Source: 2-02-FULL-45-10 sp046590235 | GTDB lineage: Bacteria > Patescibacteriota > Patescibacteriia > Magasanikbacterales > GWA2-37-8 | Reading direction: 5' to 3' | Assembly (NCBI GenBank): GCA_046590235.1 | Contig: JBKJTY010000036.1 | Coordinates: 1-26,382, forward strand | Length of the DNA stretch: 26,382 nt | Shown: one piece after another, positions 9,426-16,985 of the stretch | Position numbering within the stretch: position 1 is the stretch's first letter | Layout of the letters: every line of letters starts with the position of its first letter | Notes under the pieces: model-generated | The model's input: only the letters and a program-made list of their open reading frames with translations | What the model was told of the DNA's origin: nothing | Database searches by the model: none | Translations under genes and position numbers: made by a program

Positions 9426-10247
9426 ATGGCACGTTTAAAGCCAGAAAGTGAAACCTTCGACGCTACGAAACCTGTCGACGGCTCGCTTAGCTCCACCACC
9501 TCACATTCCCAACCCGGGTTTACGAAGCTGAATTGGGTTAGAGATTTAAGTGAGGAGTTAGGTATAACCCATTTTCCTGAGCCGCGTCTCAGTCCGGAGT
9601 TTGCTAAGAGGCGGATAGGAATTGATTGGGGTGGTCCAATAGCAATGATAAAAACTTTGGAGGGAATAAAGTATCCTCTAGAGCATTATCATTTAAGGCC
9701 GGAAATTGACGGTGCGATTGAAGGAATTAAAAAATTAGTTGAGATGTTTGGTGCTGAAAACATCTACATCATCCGGAATGCGTACGGTCCGAATGGTGAG
9801 AGAAATCAGCAAAAAGAAGCTCGAAAGTTAACAAAGCTCTGGTTCAAAACAAGAAATTTTTTTGAACGAACTGGAGTTTTGCCTGATCACGTTCTTTATC
9901 CTCGAACTCGTCAGGGGAAACAAAAGATCTGCGAACAGCTTGGTATTACTGATCTGGTTGATGATCGAGCTGAAGTGGCAAAATATCTCAAGAACACTCG
10001 ATGGATTGTCTTCAGTCCAGAGGGTGGAGAGCTGGTTGAATTTTTGACCAGTGTACCAAGCAGCGTCATTGATCACATGATGCCAGTGATAAATTGGTCA
10101 GAGCTTGTCCAATTTTTCACAAACCCGTTATCGCTAGCTGTCGTGCGAAACGTGCGGGTATTGGCTATGAGTCGCAACAAGCAAACTTTGACTGAATTCG
10201 AGGCCGAGGCCAAAGGAGCAGAGAAGACATCAAAAAAAGGCAAGTGA
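9426..10247 (+). CDS. HAD-like domain protein, possibly non-canonical
   Basis: The 273-residue protein is probably a HAD-fold hydrolase relative. A strand ends RIGIDWGG with Asp67, where motif I would be, but the second Asp of DxD is replaced by Gly69. A second strand, NIYIIRNA, sits where motif II would be. A Lys-containing helix (RQGKQKICEQLGI) is followed by LVDDRAEV with Asp179-Asp180 as motif IV. The N-terminal 45 residues are Ser/Thr-rich and probably flexible; the C-terminus is Lys-rich. The ATG at 9426 is chosen over an upstream GTG because it has a good Shine-Dalgarno. The minus-strand gene at 11223-11825 shows the same motif layout. Substrate is unknown, and altered motif I leaves catalysis open. 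Confidence 0.7.
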   Translation: MARLKPESETFDATKPVDGSLSSTTSHSQPGFTKLNWVRDLSEELGITHFPEPRLSPEFAKRRIGIDWGGPIAMIKTLEGIKYPLEHYHLRPEIDGAIEGIKKLVEMFGAENIYIIRNAYGPNGERNQQKEARKLTKLWFKTRNFFERTGVLPDHVLYPRTRQGKQKICEQLGITDLVDDRAEVAKYLKNTRWIVFSPEGGELVEFLTSVPSSVIDHMMPVINWSELVQFFTNPLSLAVVRNVRVLAMSRNKQTLTEFEAEAKGAEKTSKKGK

Positions 10248-10296
10248 CATGCGCCGCGCGTGTCACAGGAGCCAAACAGTTTATCGCGCGGCTCCT
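10244..10296 (+). repeat. Two adjacent inverted repeats
   Basis: GTGACA (10244-10249) pairs with TGTCAC (10261-10266) across a GC-rich loop and overlaps the stop codon of the HAD-like gene. Directly after, AGGAGCC (10267-10273) pairs with GGCTCCT (10290-10296). Neither has a T tract. They may protect the mRNA 3' end ahead of the terminator that follows. Confidence 0.5.
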
Positions 10297-10302
10297 ACAA
10301 TA

Positions 10303-10327
10303 AAAGCTCAGTCTCTGGGCTTTTTTT
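10303..10327 (+). terminator. Rho-independent terminator
   Basis: AAAGCTCAG (10303-10311) pairs with CTGGGCTTT (10315-10323) around TCT, followed by more T. Confidence 0.85.
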
Positions 10328-10332
10328 GTTTC

Positions 10333-10361
10333 TTGACGCCTTTTGGTGCACGTGTTAGGGT
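10333..10361 (+). promoter_or_regulatory. Promoter of the first HD-domain gene
   Basis: TTGACG at 10333, a 17-nt spacer and TAGGGT at 10356. A start near 10368 leaves a leader of about 17 nt before the ATG at 10385. The promoter of the paralogous gene at 11950 has the same TTGACG and spacer length. Confidence 0.6.
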
Positions 10362-10384
10362 ACTTTATGATTATTTTATCTGAT

Positions 10385-11101
10385 ATGCAAAATTCTTTAG
10401 TCAAAAAAACTGCTGAATACGTCCGTAAACGTCTAGAAAATGAGGGTTCTGGGCATGACTGGGAGCATACACGACGTATCTGGGAGATGGCTAAAAGGCT
10501 GCAAAAGATCGAAGGTGGCAACCTGGAATTGGTTGAGCTCGCTTCACTTTTGCACTGTGCCGCCGAACATGATTTAAAAAAAGCTTCTAATGAAAATATT
10601 CGCTCGCTTACAATGCAAGGTGTTCTTGACGTTTTAGATATTAGTGAGGAATATAAAACTGAGATAATCACTATCGCACAGCAGTGTCGTTTTAAGGGTG
10701 ATGACACTGAGCGTCCTACAACTCTAGAAGGTAAAATTGTTCAAGATGCTGATTGGTTGGAAGGGTTGGGCGCTATTGGTATTGCTAGAGGTTTTGCTGC
10801 AGGTGGTTACTTAGGTCGTCGCATTCATGATGCAAGAACTAAAGCAATGGTAAATGTTCCTAAAGAGGAGTATTTAAAACGTAAGCGGAGTGGTACGAGT
10901 ATTAATTATTTTTACGAGAAGTCTTTGCGATTGCCAAAATTCTTAAATACAAAAACTGCCAAGCGTGTGGCAGTGAAACGTCTTCAATATCTTAAGAATT
11001 TTTTAGATCAGTTTATGAAAGAATGGGATGTGAATGATTTTGATGATGCGTTAAATGAGCCAATTGAGATATATGTTGGTGAAGATTCTGTTATAAAATA
11101 A
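10385..11101 (+). CDS. YedJ-family HD-domain protein with altered HD motif
   Basis: The 238-residue protein resembles the YedJ group of HD phosphohydrolases. The family block KIVQDADWLEGLGAIGIAR is present (Asp121, Asp123), as is the C-terminal FYEKSLRLP segment. The metal-binding His-Asp pair that names the fold reads LLHC here (His57-Cys58), whereas the paralog at 11950 has LLHD. Loss of this Asp usually weakens or abolishes metal-dependent hydrolysis, so this copy may be inactive, changed in specificity or regulatory. The ATG at 10385 (MQNSLVKKTAEYV) is chosen because it lines up with the start of the paralog (MSSLVQKTSAYV) and lies just after the predicted transcription start. An ATG 18 nt earlier is possible. 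Substrate unknown. Confidence 0.85.
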   Translation: MQNSLVKKTAEYVRKRLENEGSGHDWEHTRRIWEMAKRLQKIEGGNLELVELASLLHCAAEHDLKKASNENIRSLTMQGVLDVLDISEEYKTEIITIAQQCRFKGDDTERPTTLEGKIVQDADWLEGLGAIGIARGFAAGGYLGRRIHDARTKAMVNVPKEEYLKRKRSGTSINYFYEKSLRLPKFLNTKTAKRVAVKRLQYLKNFLDQFMKEWDVNDFDDALNEPIEIYVGEDSVIK

Positions 11102-11107
11102 TAACTA

Positions 11108-11135
11108 AAAACAACCCAGAAATGGGTTGTTTTAT
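11108..11135. terminator. Bidirectional terminator between convergent genes
   Basis: AAAACAACCCA (11108-11118) pairs with TGGGTTGTTTT (11123-11133) around GAAA. T tracts exist on both strands, so it can serve the HD gene on plus and the HAD-like gene on minus. Confidence 0.85.
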
Positions 11136-11140
11136 ATTTA

Positions 11141-11171
11141 CCTGGAGTTCGCTTTTTTAGCCAACTCCAGG
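11141..11171. repeat. Inverted repeat downstream of the minus-strand gene
   Basis: CCTGGAGTT (11141-11149) pairs with AACTCCAGG (11163-11171) across a 13-nt loop. It lies about 50 nt after the stop of the minus-strand gene and may help end or stabilise that transcript. No T tract directly follows on either strand. Confidence 0.5.
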
Positions 11172-11222
11172 AGTAGTTTACTCCCTCCGATGAGTTGTTT
11201 TTGCTCTGTTGATACATCTGCT

Positions 11223-11825
11223 TCACCAACCTTCTACCTCTTCGATTTCTTTCCAGCTGTGCACGACCCTAACTCGTGACGGCTTTTGAAGGTGTCTTTC
11301 GATTGAAGTAATGGTGTAGTTGATGCCGTAGAGCCTCAACCGTCGGTCGTCTCGTGCCAGATTAAGATCGGCGTAGGCGACTTCGATTGCTTCGTGTACC
11401 TGGGGTTCGTCGTCGATGCAAAATGTTGCACCATGTCCGTCATTCAGTTTTCGGACGATCGGTCCCTTGGCTTCCCACTCACCGCACCAGATCACCGGGT
11501 TGGTGATGCCGATGAGTTCAAGTACATGTTGTTTTTTGAGCCAGGCGGTAAGCAGTTCCTTGCGGTTATTCAGCACCCTTGAGACTAAATGCATATTTTT
11601 TGTGCCGATTTTTTGCACAGCTTTCGCAAGTACGCGGATTGCCTCGGGATCTGGCTTTACCTCGACAATTTCGCTTTTCACCATGCCATGCGTGCCAGAC
11701 GGTAGGATTACCCTACCAATGTCACACATGCCGACCTCTGTCTGTATCGTAGGAACCTCCTGGGTAAGGGTGAGCGATGCAGATCGCTGACGGTGGGTGT
11801 CAATAACTGACATGTCTTTTCTCAT
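11223..11825 (-). CDS. HAD-like domain protein, minus strand
   Basis: This 200-residue protein is the only clear minus-strand gene here. HAD-like motifs appear in order: a strand with CDIGRV (Asp35, with Gly37 in place of the second Asp), a second strand HLVSRV with Ser82, Lys120 in EAKGPI, and FCIDDEPQV with Asp138-Asp139. The overall plan matches the protein at 9426-10247, including the D-x-G replacement, a PDPEAIRVL-type helix after motif I and a similar gap to motif IV, so the two look like divergent relatives. It has its own promoter on the minus strand. By eye its base composition is richer in G and C than its neighbours, which may point to transfer. A second Met at residue 5 is an alternative start. 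Substrate unknown. Confidence 0.7.
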   Translation of the reverse strand: MRKDMSVIDTHRQRSASLTLTQEVPTIQTEVGMCDIGRVILPSGTHGMVKSEIVEVKPDPEAIRVLAKAVQKIGTKNMHLVSRVLNNRKELLTAWLKKQHVLELIGITNPVIWCGEWEAKGPIVRKLNDGHGATFCIDDEPQVHEAIEVAYADLNLARDDRRLRLYGINYTITSIERHLQKPSRVRVVHSWKEIEEVEGW

Positions 11826-11846
11826 GTTGTGGGGGGGGTACTTACT

Positions 11847-11875
11847 ACGCTACCTCCATCTGCTTTAGCTGTCAA
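11847..11875 (-). promoter_or_regulatory. Minus-strand promoter of the HAD-like gene
   Basis: On the minus strand, a perfect TTGACA (11875-11870), a 17-nt spacer and TAGCGT (11852-11847). The transcript would start near 11840, directly at a homopolymer of eight C on the transcript (11838-11831). It lies back to back with the plus-strand promoter at 11910. Confidence 0.65.
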
Positions 11876-11909
11876 GCGGGCCTAGTCCAAGCTGGATTAT
11901 TGAATATTG

Positions 11910-11938
11910 TTGACGCATATGTGGTGTCATGTTATCCT
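11910..11938 (+). promoter_or_regulatory. Promoter of the second HD-domain gene
   Basis: TTGACG at 11910, a 17-nt spacer and TATCCT at 11933. Transcription near 11945 would leave about five bases before the ATG at 11950, so this mRNA is probably close to leaderless. Confidence 0.7.
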
Positions 11939-11949
11939 CAAAGTAGCTT

Positions 11950-12600
11950 ATGTCTTCACTTGTACAGAAAACTTCTGCCTACGTTAGAAAAAAAGTGTAT
12001 AGTAATGCTTCGGGTAGTGATTGGTATCATCTCGAACGGGTTTTGTCATTAGCTAAACGAATACATAAGGTTGAAGGTGGTAATTTAGAGCTTATTGAGC
12101 TGGCAGTCCTTCTACATGATTTTCGAAGTTATAAAGAACAAAATTTTGATGAGAAGAAAGGGATGCTCGCATTATCTGGTATCATGGATATTTTAGAAAT
12201 ACCCGACAAAATGCAAAAAGATCTGCATGATATCGTTCTTCATAGTCAGTATTTAGGTGAAGAAACCAAAAGACCACATTCGTTAGAAGGAAAAATTGTT
12301 CAAGATGCGGATTGGCTGGATGCTCTCGGGGCCATTGGAATCGCTCGTACATTTGCAGCTGGCGGTAATATAAATCGAATGCTCCATGATCCACATAAGA
12401 AACCTCGCAAGTTCTTGAGCAAGGATGACTATTTGCACCGGAAGACTGATGGAACGAGTTTAAATTATTTTTATGAGAAATTGTTTAAACTACCCGCGCT
12501 TATGAACACCAGCACAGCCAAAGACATTGCTCGTGAGCGTGAGCAGTTTATTCGCCTCTATATCGCTGAATTTTTAGCCGAATGGAGTGGTAAAAAATAA
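11950..12600 (+). CDS. YedJ-family HD-domain phosphohydrolase
   Basis: The 216-residue protein is a paralog of the gene at 10385 and keeps the full HD set: His in DWYHLERV, the LLHD pair (His56-Asp57), and QDADWLDALGAIGIAR (Asp119, Asp121). The ending FYEKLFKLPALMNT is also typical of YedJ-type proteins. HD proteins of this kind are metal-dependent phosphohydrolases or phosphodiesterases, often on nucleotides; the substrate of this group is not established. The start is fixed by the promoter five bases upstream and by alignment to the paralog. The aldolase gene begins three bases after the stop, so the two are probably co-transcribed. Confidence 0.88.
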   Translation: MSSLVQKTSAYVRKKVYSNASGSDWYHLERVLSLAKRIHKVEGGNLELIELAVLLHDFRSYKEQNFDEKKGMLALSGIMDILEIPDKMQKDLHDIVLHSQYLGEETKRPHSLEGKIVQDADWLDALGAIGIARTFAAGGNINRMLHDPHKKPRKFLSKDDYLHRKTDGTSLNYFYEKLFKLPALMNTSTAKDIAREREQFIRLYIAEFLAEWSGKK

Positions 12601-12603
12601 TGT

Positions 12604-13629
12604 ATGTTTTTTTTAGATCCAAAGCAAAAAACTATTAAGAATCTTCTTGCGCCAGGCAAGGGAATACTTGCAGCTGATGAAAGTACTCAAACTATTGCAA
12701 AGCGTTTTGGTGAGTACGGCATTGAAAATAATGAGGAAAATAGGCGTGCTTACCGCGAATTACTATTTGCTGCACCTGGTATGGAGCAGTTTGTCAGTGG
12801 TGTAATCATGTTTGACGAGACGATCCGCCAAACAACTTCGAATGGTAAATTGTTTACAAAACTTTTGGCAGAGAAAGGTGTTATGGTTGGTATAAAAGTT
12901 GATGCTGGATTAACTCCTTTTTCTGAATCTGCGACAGAAAAGATTGCGCAAGGGCTCGATGGTCTTGAGGTTCGACTTGCTGAGTATTTTAAATTAGGAG
13001 CTCGTTTTGCAAAATGGCGCGCTGCCTTTACTATTGCTGAAGGAACACCATCTTTGCCTTGTATTGAAGGCAATGCCCGACGTTTGGCTTCGTACGCTTT
13101 GATGTGTCAGAAGGTAGGTATTGTACCTATCGTAGAGCCAGAGGTGCTTATGGACGGGGATCATACGATTGAACAGACACAGGAGACAACTCGGTTGGTG
13201 TTAGAAACAGTTTTTAAAATTTTACGTGAAGAAAAAGTCTCTTTAAAAAATATTCTTTTAAAGCCAAACATGGTATTACCAAGCGAAGAACTTTTAAAAG
13301 CTGAGCCAGACCAGGTGGCCATGCATACTTTGACTTGTTTTAAATCAGTAGTGCCTTCTGAAGTTCCTGGTATCGTATTTCTTTCAGGTGGTCAGAGTGA
13401 AGTCGAAGCATGTGCAAACCTTCAGGCGATTGCGATTCGCGCGCACGCGTATCCTTGGAAAATTACCTACTCGTATGGTCGAGCTTTGCAAAATGCAGCG
13501 CTAAGTACATGGAAGGGTAAATTGATAAATTTGACTGCGGCGCAGAATGCCTTTTTACATCGGGCAGCGCTAACTAGTTCAGCGCAGCGTGGGGCGTATG
13601 ATCCTAAGGAAGAGGTTTTAACTGCATAA
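12604..13629 (+). CDS. Class I fructose-bisphosphate aldolase
   Basis: This enzyme cleaves fructose 1,6-bisphosphate to dihydroxyacetone phosphate and glyceraldehyde 3-phosphate, and runs in reverse in gluconeogenesis. The 341 residues match the animal/plant-like class I type. Signatures are GKGILAADESTQTIAKRF near the N-terminus, VPIVEPEVLMDGDH with catalytic Glu180, LLKPNMV with the Schiff-base Lys220, FLSGGQSEVEACANL and the C-terminal SYGRALQ region. It is metal-independent. It shares a transcript with the HD gene upstream (3-nt gap) and is closed by a terminator. The following operon uses fructose 6-phosphate for amino-sugar synthesis, so it may belong to the same carbon flow. Confidence 0.96.
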   Translation: MFFLDPKQKTIKNLLAPGKGILAADESTQTIAKRFGEYGIENNEENRRAYRELLFAAPGMEQFVSGVIMFDETIRQTTSNGKLFTKLLAEKGVMVGIKVDAGLTPFSESATEKIAQGLDGLEVRLAEYFKLGARFAKWRAAFTIAEGTPSLPCIEGNARRLASYALMCQKVGIVPIVEPEVLMDGDHTIEQTQETTRLVLETVFKILREEKVSLKNILLKPNMVLPSEELLKAEPDQVAMHTLTCFKSVVPSEVPGIVFLSGGQSEVEACANLQAIAIRAHAYPWKITYSYGRALQNAALSTWKGKLINLTAAQNAFLHRAALTSSAQRGAYDPKEEVLTA

Positions 13630-13643
13630 TTTTGCTAATCTTT

Positions 13644-13678
13644 AACAAAATACCTGCTAAACAGGTATTTTGTTTTTT
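13644..13678 (+). terminator. Rho-independent terminator after aldolase
   Basis: A perfect 13-bp stem, AACAAAATACCTG with CAGGTATTTTGTT, around CTAAA, followed by T. Confidence 0.93.
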
Positions 13679-13683
13679 AAAAG

Positions 13684-13711
13684 TTGACAGCCATTATTGG
13701 TGTGTTATACT
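13684..13711 (+). promoter_or_regulatory. Strong promoter of the amino-sugar operon
   Basis: Perfect TTGACA at 13684-13689, a 16-nt spacer and TATACT at 13706-13711 (5/6). The ATG of the regulator gene follows about 10 nt after the expected transcription start. No other convincing promoter or terminator is seen down to 20774. Confidence 0.82.
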
Positions 13712-13727
13712 TTAAATAAGCCAAAAT

Positions 13728-14462
13728 ATGCTTACTACTATTCTAAAAAGTCTAGGTTTTTCTGACAAGGTGTGCACACTTTACTTGGCGCTTTTACGCT
13801 CGGGTCCTTCTTCGGTTAGAAAAGTGGCTGAGATAAGCGGTTTAAACCGAGGGGTGGTCTATGATGGCTTAAAAACTTTGCAAGAAGAAGGTTTGGTAGA
13901 ATTCTATGAGAAGGAGAATAAGCAATATTTTGTTGCGACTCCGCCAGAAAAATTAGAAGAAGTTGCAATCAGCCGTACTAAGGAGTTAACTTTATTACAA
14001 AAACAAATTAAAGATGCTTTACCTGAGCTTAAGTCATTATATAACCAGGGTGGTGGCCAACCAGTTGCGCGTTATTTTGAAGCAAATCAGATAGCTCAAA
14101 TTTTGGAAGACGTGCTGATTACTTGTGTAGAAAAGAAAGCGTCGGCATATCGAATTTATTCTACTGCTGGTATCCGTGAATACCTGTATGATACGTTTCC
14201 GACATTTAGTGATGCTCGCATTCTGAAAGGCATTGCTGTTAAGGTGATAGCAATTGGTGAGGGTGGAGAATTGCGGGGTTTAGATGAACGTAAATGGCTT
14301 AAAGAATCACCAGCAACGCCAACCTACATTATTATTTATCCTGGAAAAACTGCTTACATTTCACTTAATGCGCACAAGGAACCAATGGGGGTTGTGATTG
14401 AGAATGATGGTGTTAGCGAAACGCAGAAACTTATTTTTGATAGATTATGGCAAACCCTTTAG
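13728..14462 (+). CDS. TrmB-family transcriptional regulator
   Basis: The 244-residue protein has a winged helix-turn-helix of the TrmB type at residues 1-75 (FSDKVCTLYLALLRSGPSSV, then SGLNRGVVYDGLKTLQEEGL). A short coiled segment covers about 80-110 and an effector-type C-terminal domain follows. TrmB proteins are DNA-binding sugar or metabolite sensors, best known in archaea and common in CPR genomes. It is the first gene of the operon and overlaps the next gene by 16 nt. Autoregulation and control of the glm genes is a fair inference from position. I did not find an obvious palindromic operator at the promoter, so the binding site is unassigned. Confidence 0.85.
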   Translation: MLTTILKSLGFSDKVCTLYLALLRSGPSSVRKVAEISGLNRGVVYDGLKTLQEEGLVEFYEKENKQYFVATPPEKLEEVAISRTKELTLLQKQIKDALPELKSLYNQGGGQPVARYFEANQIAQILEDVLITCVEKKASAYRIYSTAGIREYLYDTFPTFSDARILKGIAVKVIAIGEGGELRGLDERKWLKESPATPTYIIIYPGKTAYISLNAHKEPMGVVIENDGVSETQKLIFDRLWQTL

Positions 14463-15160
14463 AACAAATTACAACCGTTATTTTTGATTTTGATAACACT
14501 TTGTACGATACTGAACGACGTAAAGAGTTCTTTTGGCAAATGGCTAGTGTGCACGGTTATAACCAAGTTGAGGCCTATCGGATTTATAATGAAGCCCGCT
14601 TAAGTGAGGAAAAAATTATTATTAGTCTGGATCGTTTTTTGGAGAGTTTGCAGAGCAATATTAAAAAAGATAAAAAGACATTTTTGGAAGATAAGGTAAA
14701 CGATATAATAATTGAAATGGAAGAAGGAACTAATTTATTGCCCGGCGCGCGTGAATTAGTTGAGTGGTGCTTTGATCAGCATTTAGACTGCTATTTGCTT
14801 AGTCTGGGTGTTCGTGAATGGCAGGAGATGAAATTTCAGCAATCAACGCTAAGTGCTTATTTTCCACCTGAAAAGGTTGTTATTACCGATGATTTTAAAC
14901 ATGGAAAAAAGGATGCGATTGAACAACTATTTGGTGGTCGTTTTAAAGGTGAAAAGACGGTGCTGATTAACGATAAGCCTGATGAAACACGCGGTTTACT
15001 TATGGCTTTCTCCGGGATGCGTACTTTGCTACGTCGTGAAATTCGTGATGTTCGATACCGTGTGAAAGATTTTAAAAATATTGAAGAGAATTTTCCTGGT
15101 CGCGCAGCGTGGTCAGAAAGTTTAATTACATTGCAACAGTTACTTAGTAAAATGATTTAA
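14447..15160 (+). CDS. HAD-superfamily hydrolase
   Basis: The 237-residue protein has complete HAD motifs: I, VIFDFDNTLYD near residue 12; II, YLLSLGVREW; III/IV, HGKKDAI and VLINDKPDE. The cap between motifs I and II is helical and of C1 type. Likely a phosphatase on a small phosphorylated metabolite; the substrate cannot be read. The start overlaps the TrmB gene end by 16 nt, and the GlmU-domain gene begins one base after its stop, so translation is probably coupled through the operon. Confidence 0.88.
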   Translation: MANPLEQITTVIFDFDNTLYDTERRKEFFWQMASVHGYNQVEAYRIYNEARLSEEKIIISLDRFLESLQSNIKKDKKTFLEDKVNDIIIEMEEGTNLLPGARELVEWCFDQHLDCYLLSLGVREWQEMKFQQSTLSAYFPPEKVVITDDFKHGKKDAIEQLFGGRFKGEKTVLINDKPDETRGLLMAFSGMRTLLRREIRDVRYRVKDFKNIEENFPGRAAWSESLITLQQLLSKMI

Positions 15161-15161
15161 T

Positions 15162-15902
15162 ATGGCTTCAGTTGGTTTTGTTATATTAGCAGCAGGGGAT
15201 GGAAAACGCATGAAAACAGGTATTCCAAAAGTGATGAATCCGCTTAAAGGAGAGCCGCTTGTTTCGCATGTGGTCAAAGCAGTTGAAGGTGTTAATTTTG
15301 AGCGTAAGCCAGTCGTGATTGTTTGTGCGAACCATACGCTTGTGCAAGATTATTTAAAAGATCGTGCTGATTACGCAGTGCAAGAGAAACAGCTGGGAAC
15401 AGCGCATGCAGTTGGTTGTGCTGAGTCGCTCCTTGCTGGAAAAACTGATAGCGTTGTGGTCTTGAATGGCGATATGCCGCTCGTTACCAGCGAGACGTTA
15501 CGTCATTTGTCGCACATTCATACTGAATACAACGATACGGTCACCCTCATGACCGCTTCTGTGTCCGATTTTAACGATTGGCGTGCGCAGTTTGCTGACT
15601 TTGGTCGTATCAAGCGTGATGAGCATGGCAATATCATGGATATTGTCGAAAAGAAAGATGCGACACCAGAAGAATTGGCGATAACCGAACTCAACACCTC
15701 TTATTTTTGTTTCGATGCGAACTGGTTGTGGGAGAATATCAAGCAAGTGAAAAATGCGAATGCGCAACAAGAGTATTATTTGGTTGATTTAGTGCGAATT
15801 GCTCGTTCCCAAGGCAGGCGAATCGGTACGGTAGCGATTGATCCAAAAGAAGCGGTCGGGATTAATACGAAAGAACATTTAGACATTGCTCATGCTTTAT
15901 GA
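15162..15902 (+). CDS. GlmU-type uridylyltransferase domain protein (no acetyltransferase domain)
   Basis: The protein is a 246-residue nucleotidyltransferase. LAAGDGKRMKTGIPKVMNPL is the nucleotide-binding loop, QLGTAHAV and VVLNGDMPL follow, and ELNTSYFCF with QEYYLVDLV closes the fold. These are the signatures of the N-terminal half of GlmU, which joins UTP and GlcNAc-1-phosphate to make UDP-GlcNAc. Standard bacterial GlmU is about 450 residues with a left-handed beta-helix that acetylates glucosamine-1-phosphate; that half is absent here and the next gene is unrelated. Acetylation must therefore come from another enzyme; see the GNAT at 20439. The stop overlaps the next start as ATGA. Confidence 0.9.
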   Translation: MASVGFVILAAGDGKRMKTGIPKVMNPLKGEPLVSHVVKAVEGVNFERKPVVIVCANHTLVQDYLKDRADYAVQEKQLGTAHAVGCAESLLAGKTDSVVVLNGDMPLVTSETLRHLSHIHTEYNDTVTLMTASVSDFNDWRAQFADFGRIKRDEHGNIMDIVEKKDATPEELAITELNTSYFCFDANWLWENIKQVKNANAQQEYYLVDLVRIARSQGRRIGTVAIDPKEAVGINTKEHLDIAHAL

Positions 15903-16984
15903 GAGAGATTTTTACACCAGGCTTTTTTGGTAAAAAAAAATTTGAGAACTCTGAAAAATATCACGAAGAAGCTCTAACTAAGTCATCTAATAACAAAGAT
16001 GTTACTGTCGAACAGCTTCGGGCTACTAATTTTGAACATATTAAGCATGCGCCAGAAGTGGTGGAAGAAACCAAAGAACACATCGAGGATGTTGTTCGGA
16101 GTTTTTATCCATTTGCGCTTGAGGAGTTGCAAAAAAGCGGTCTTGACACTACTCCAGAAAATTTGGAAAGAAATTATCTTCGCCAGGAAGATTTTTTGCG
16201 TCGCATTATTGTTAATTTTGATTCGCTCAGTAAATTTTCCAAAACACGGGCTTCGTACGATATTGAAAAACATCGTGTAGAAGTTAATTTTGGACATTTT
16301 TATTACGAAGATCCTTTTAGCAAAGAAGTAACACCGCTTAATAAGGTTTCCTTAATGAAAACCTTAGTGCATGAGTTTGTCCATTTCATGTCTGATCAAA
16401 AATTAGTTTTGCGAAAAGATGCGACAGCGGAGAGTGGTAAGAGTGGTTATTTTGAATATCAAAAGGATTATTTTGATAAGAAGTATCCCGACGCTGATTT
16501 TGTTTTTGTTAAAGATCATCACTTTTCGCAGCTTAACGAGGCGGTGACTGAAAAAGCTGCGCAGGAAATAGCGCAAAAGGTTGCTGGCGCGATGGGGTTT
16601 TCTGAAAAAGATGTGCCAAAAGATGCCTATGTGTTAGAACAGAAGATTCTTGATTATATTATCGACAAGTTGTCAGCCGTATCTGGTCTTAAGCCGGAGT
16701 TGCTTTGGCAGGGTTTTAAGGCTGGTTTATATTCTGGAAATGTTTTGAAAGATAAAAATGTTGTGCGGGCTCTGGAAGAATGTTTTGGTTCAGATTTCGT
16801 TCCTAACTTCTTAGGTGGTTTTTATGAGCGTAATGAACGTTTCCAGGCTATTCCTCAGGAAAAATTAATTTCAGATGTGGGCGCAAAAGAAGGGCGAGTC
16901 ATTTTGGGTAAGTATGAAATGCCAGTGGAATCTTTGCAAAAGCGTTGGGAAGCATTTGGTTCTCAGAAAGTGAATAAAAAATAA
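15899..16984 (+). CDS. Putative HExxH zinc metallopeptidase
   Basis: This 361-residue protein of no family I can name carries a gluzincin-like signature. LVHEFVHFMSD holds His158-Glu159 and His162, and a downstream helix LNEAVTEKAAQE (Glu214 or Glu218) could give the third zinc ligand. There is no signal peptide or membrane segment, so it should be cytoplasmic. The N-terminal 130 residues are charged and helical. The start overlaps the uridylyltransferase stop by four bases (ATGA), and glmS begins one base after its stop, placing it in the middle of the amino-sugar operon. Whether it acts on a protein of that pathway or is an unrelated passenger cannot be told. Confidence 0.75.
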   Translation: MREIFTPGFFGKKKFENSEKYHEEALTKSSNNKDVTVEQLRATNFEHIKHAPEVVEETKEHIEDVVRSFYPFALEELQKSGLDTTPENLERNYLRQEDFLRRIIVNFDSLSKFSKTRASYDIEKHRVEVNFGHFYYEDPFSKEVTPLNKVSLMKTLVHEFVHFMSDQKLVLRKDATAESGKSGYFEYQKDYFDKKYPDADFVFVKDHHFSQLNEAVTEKAAQEIAQKVAGAMGFSEKDVPKDAYVLEQKILDYIIDKLSAVSGLKPELLWQGFKAGLYSGNVLKDKNVVRALEECFGSDFVPNFLGGFYERNERFQAIPQEKLISDVGAKEGRVILGKYEMPVESLQKRWEAFGSQKVNKK

Positions 16985-16985
16985 T

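Noticed and set aside
10165..10707. 180-codon minus-strand ORF
   Set aside because: It crosses a terminator, a promoter and the start of the HD gene; the plus-strand genes explain the sequence.
11223..11825. Toxin-antitoxin reading of the minus-strand gene and its neighbours
   Set aside because: The size, HAD-like motifs and separate promoter do not fit a small toxin-antitoxin pair, and no partner gene adjoins it.
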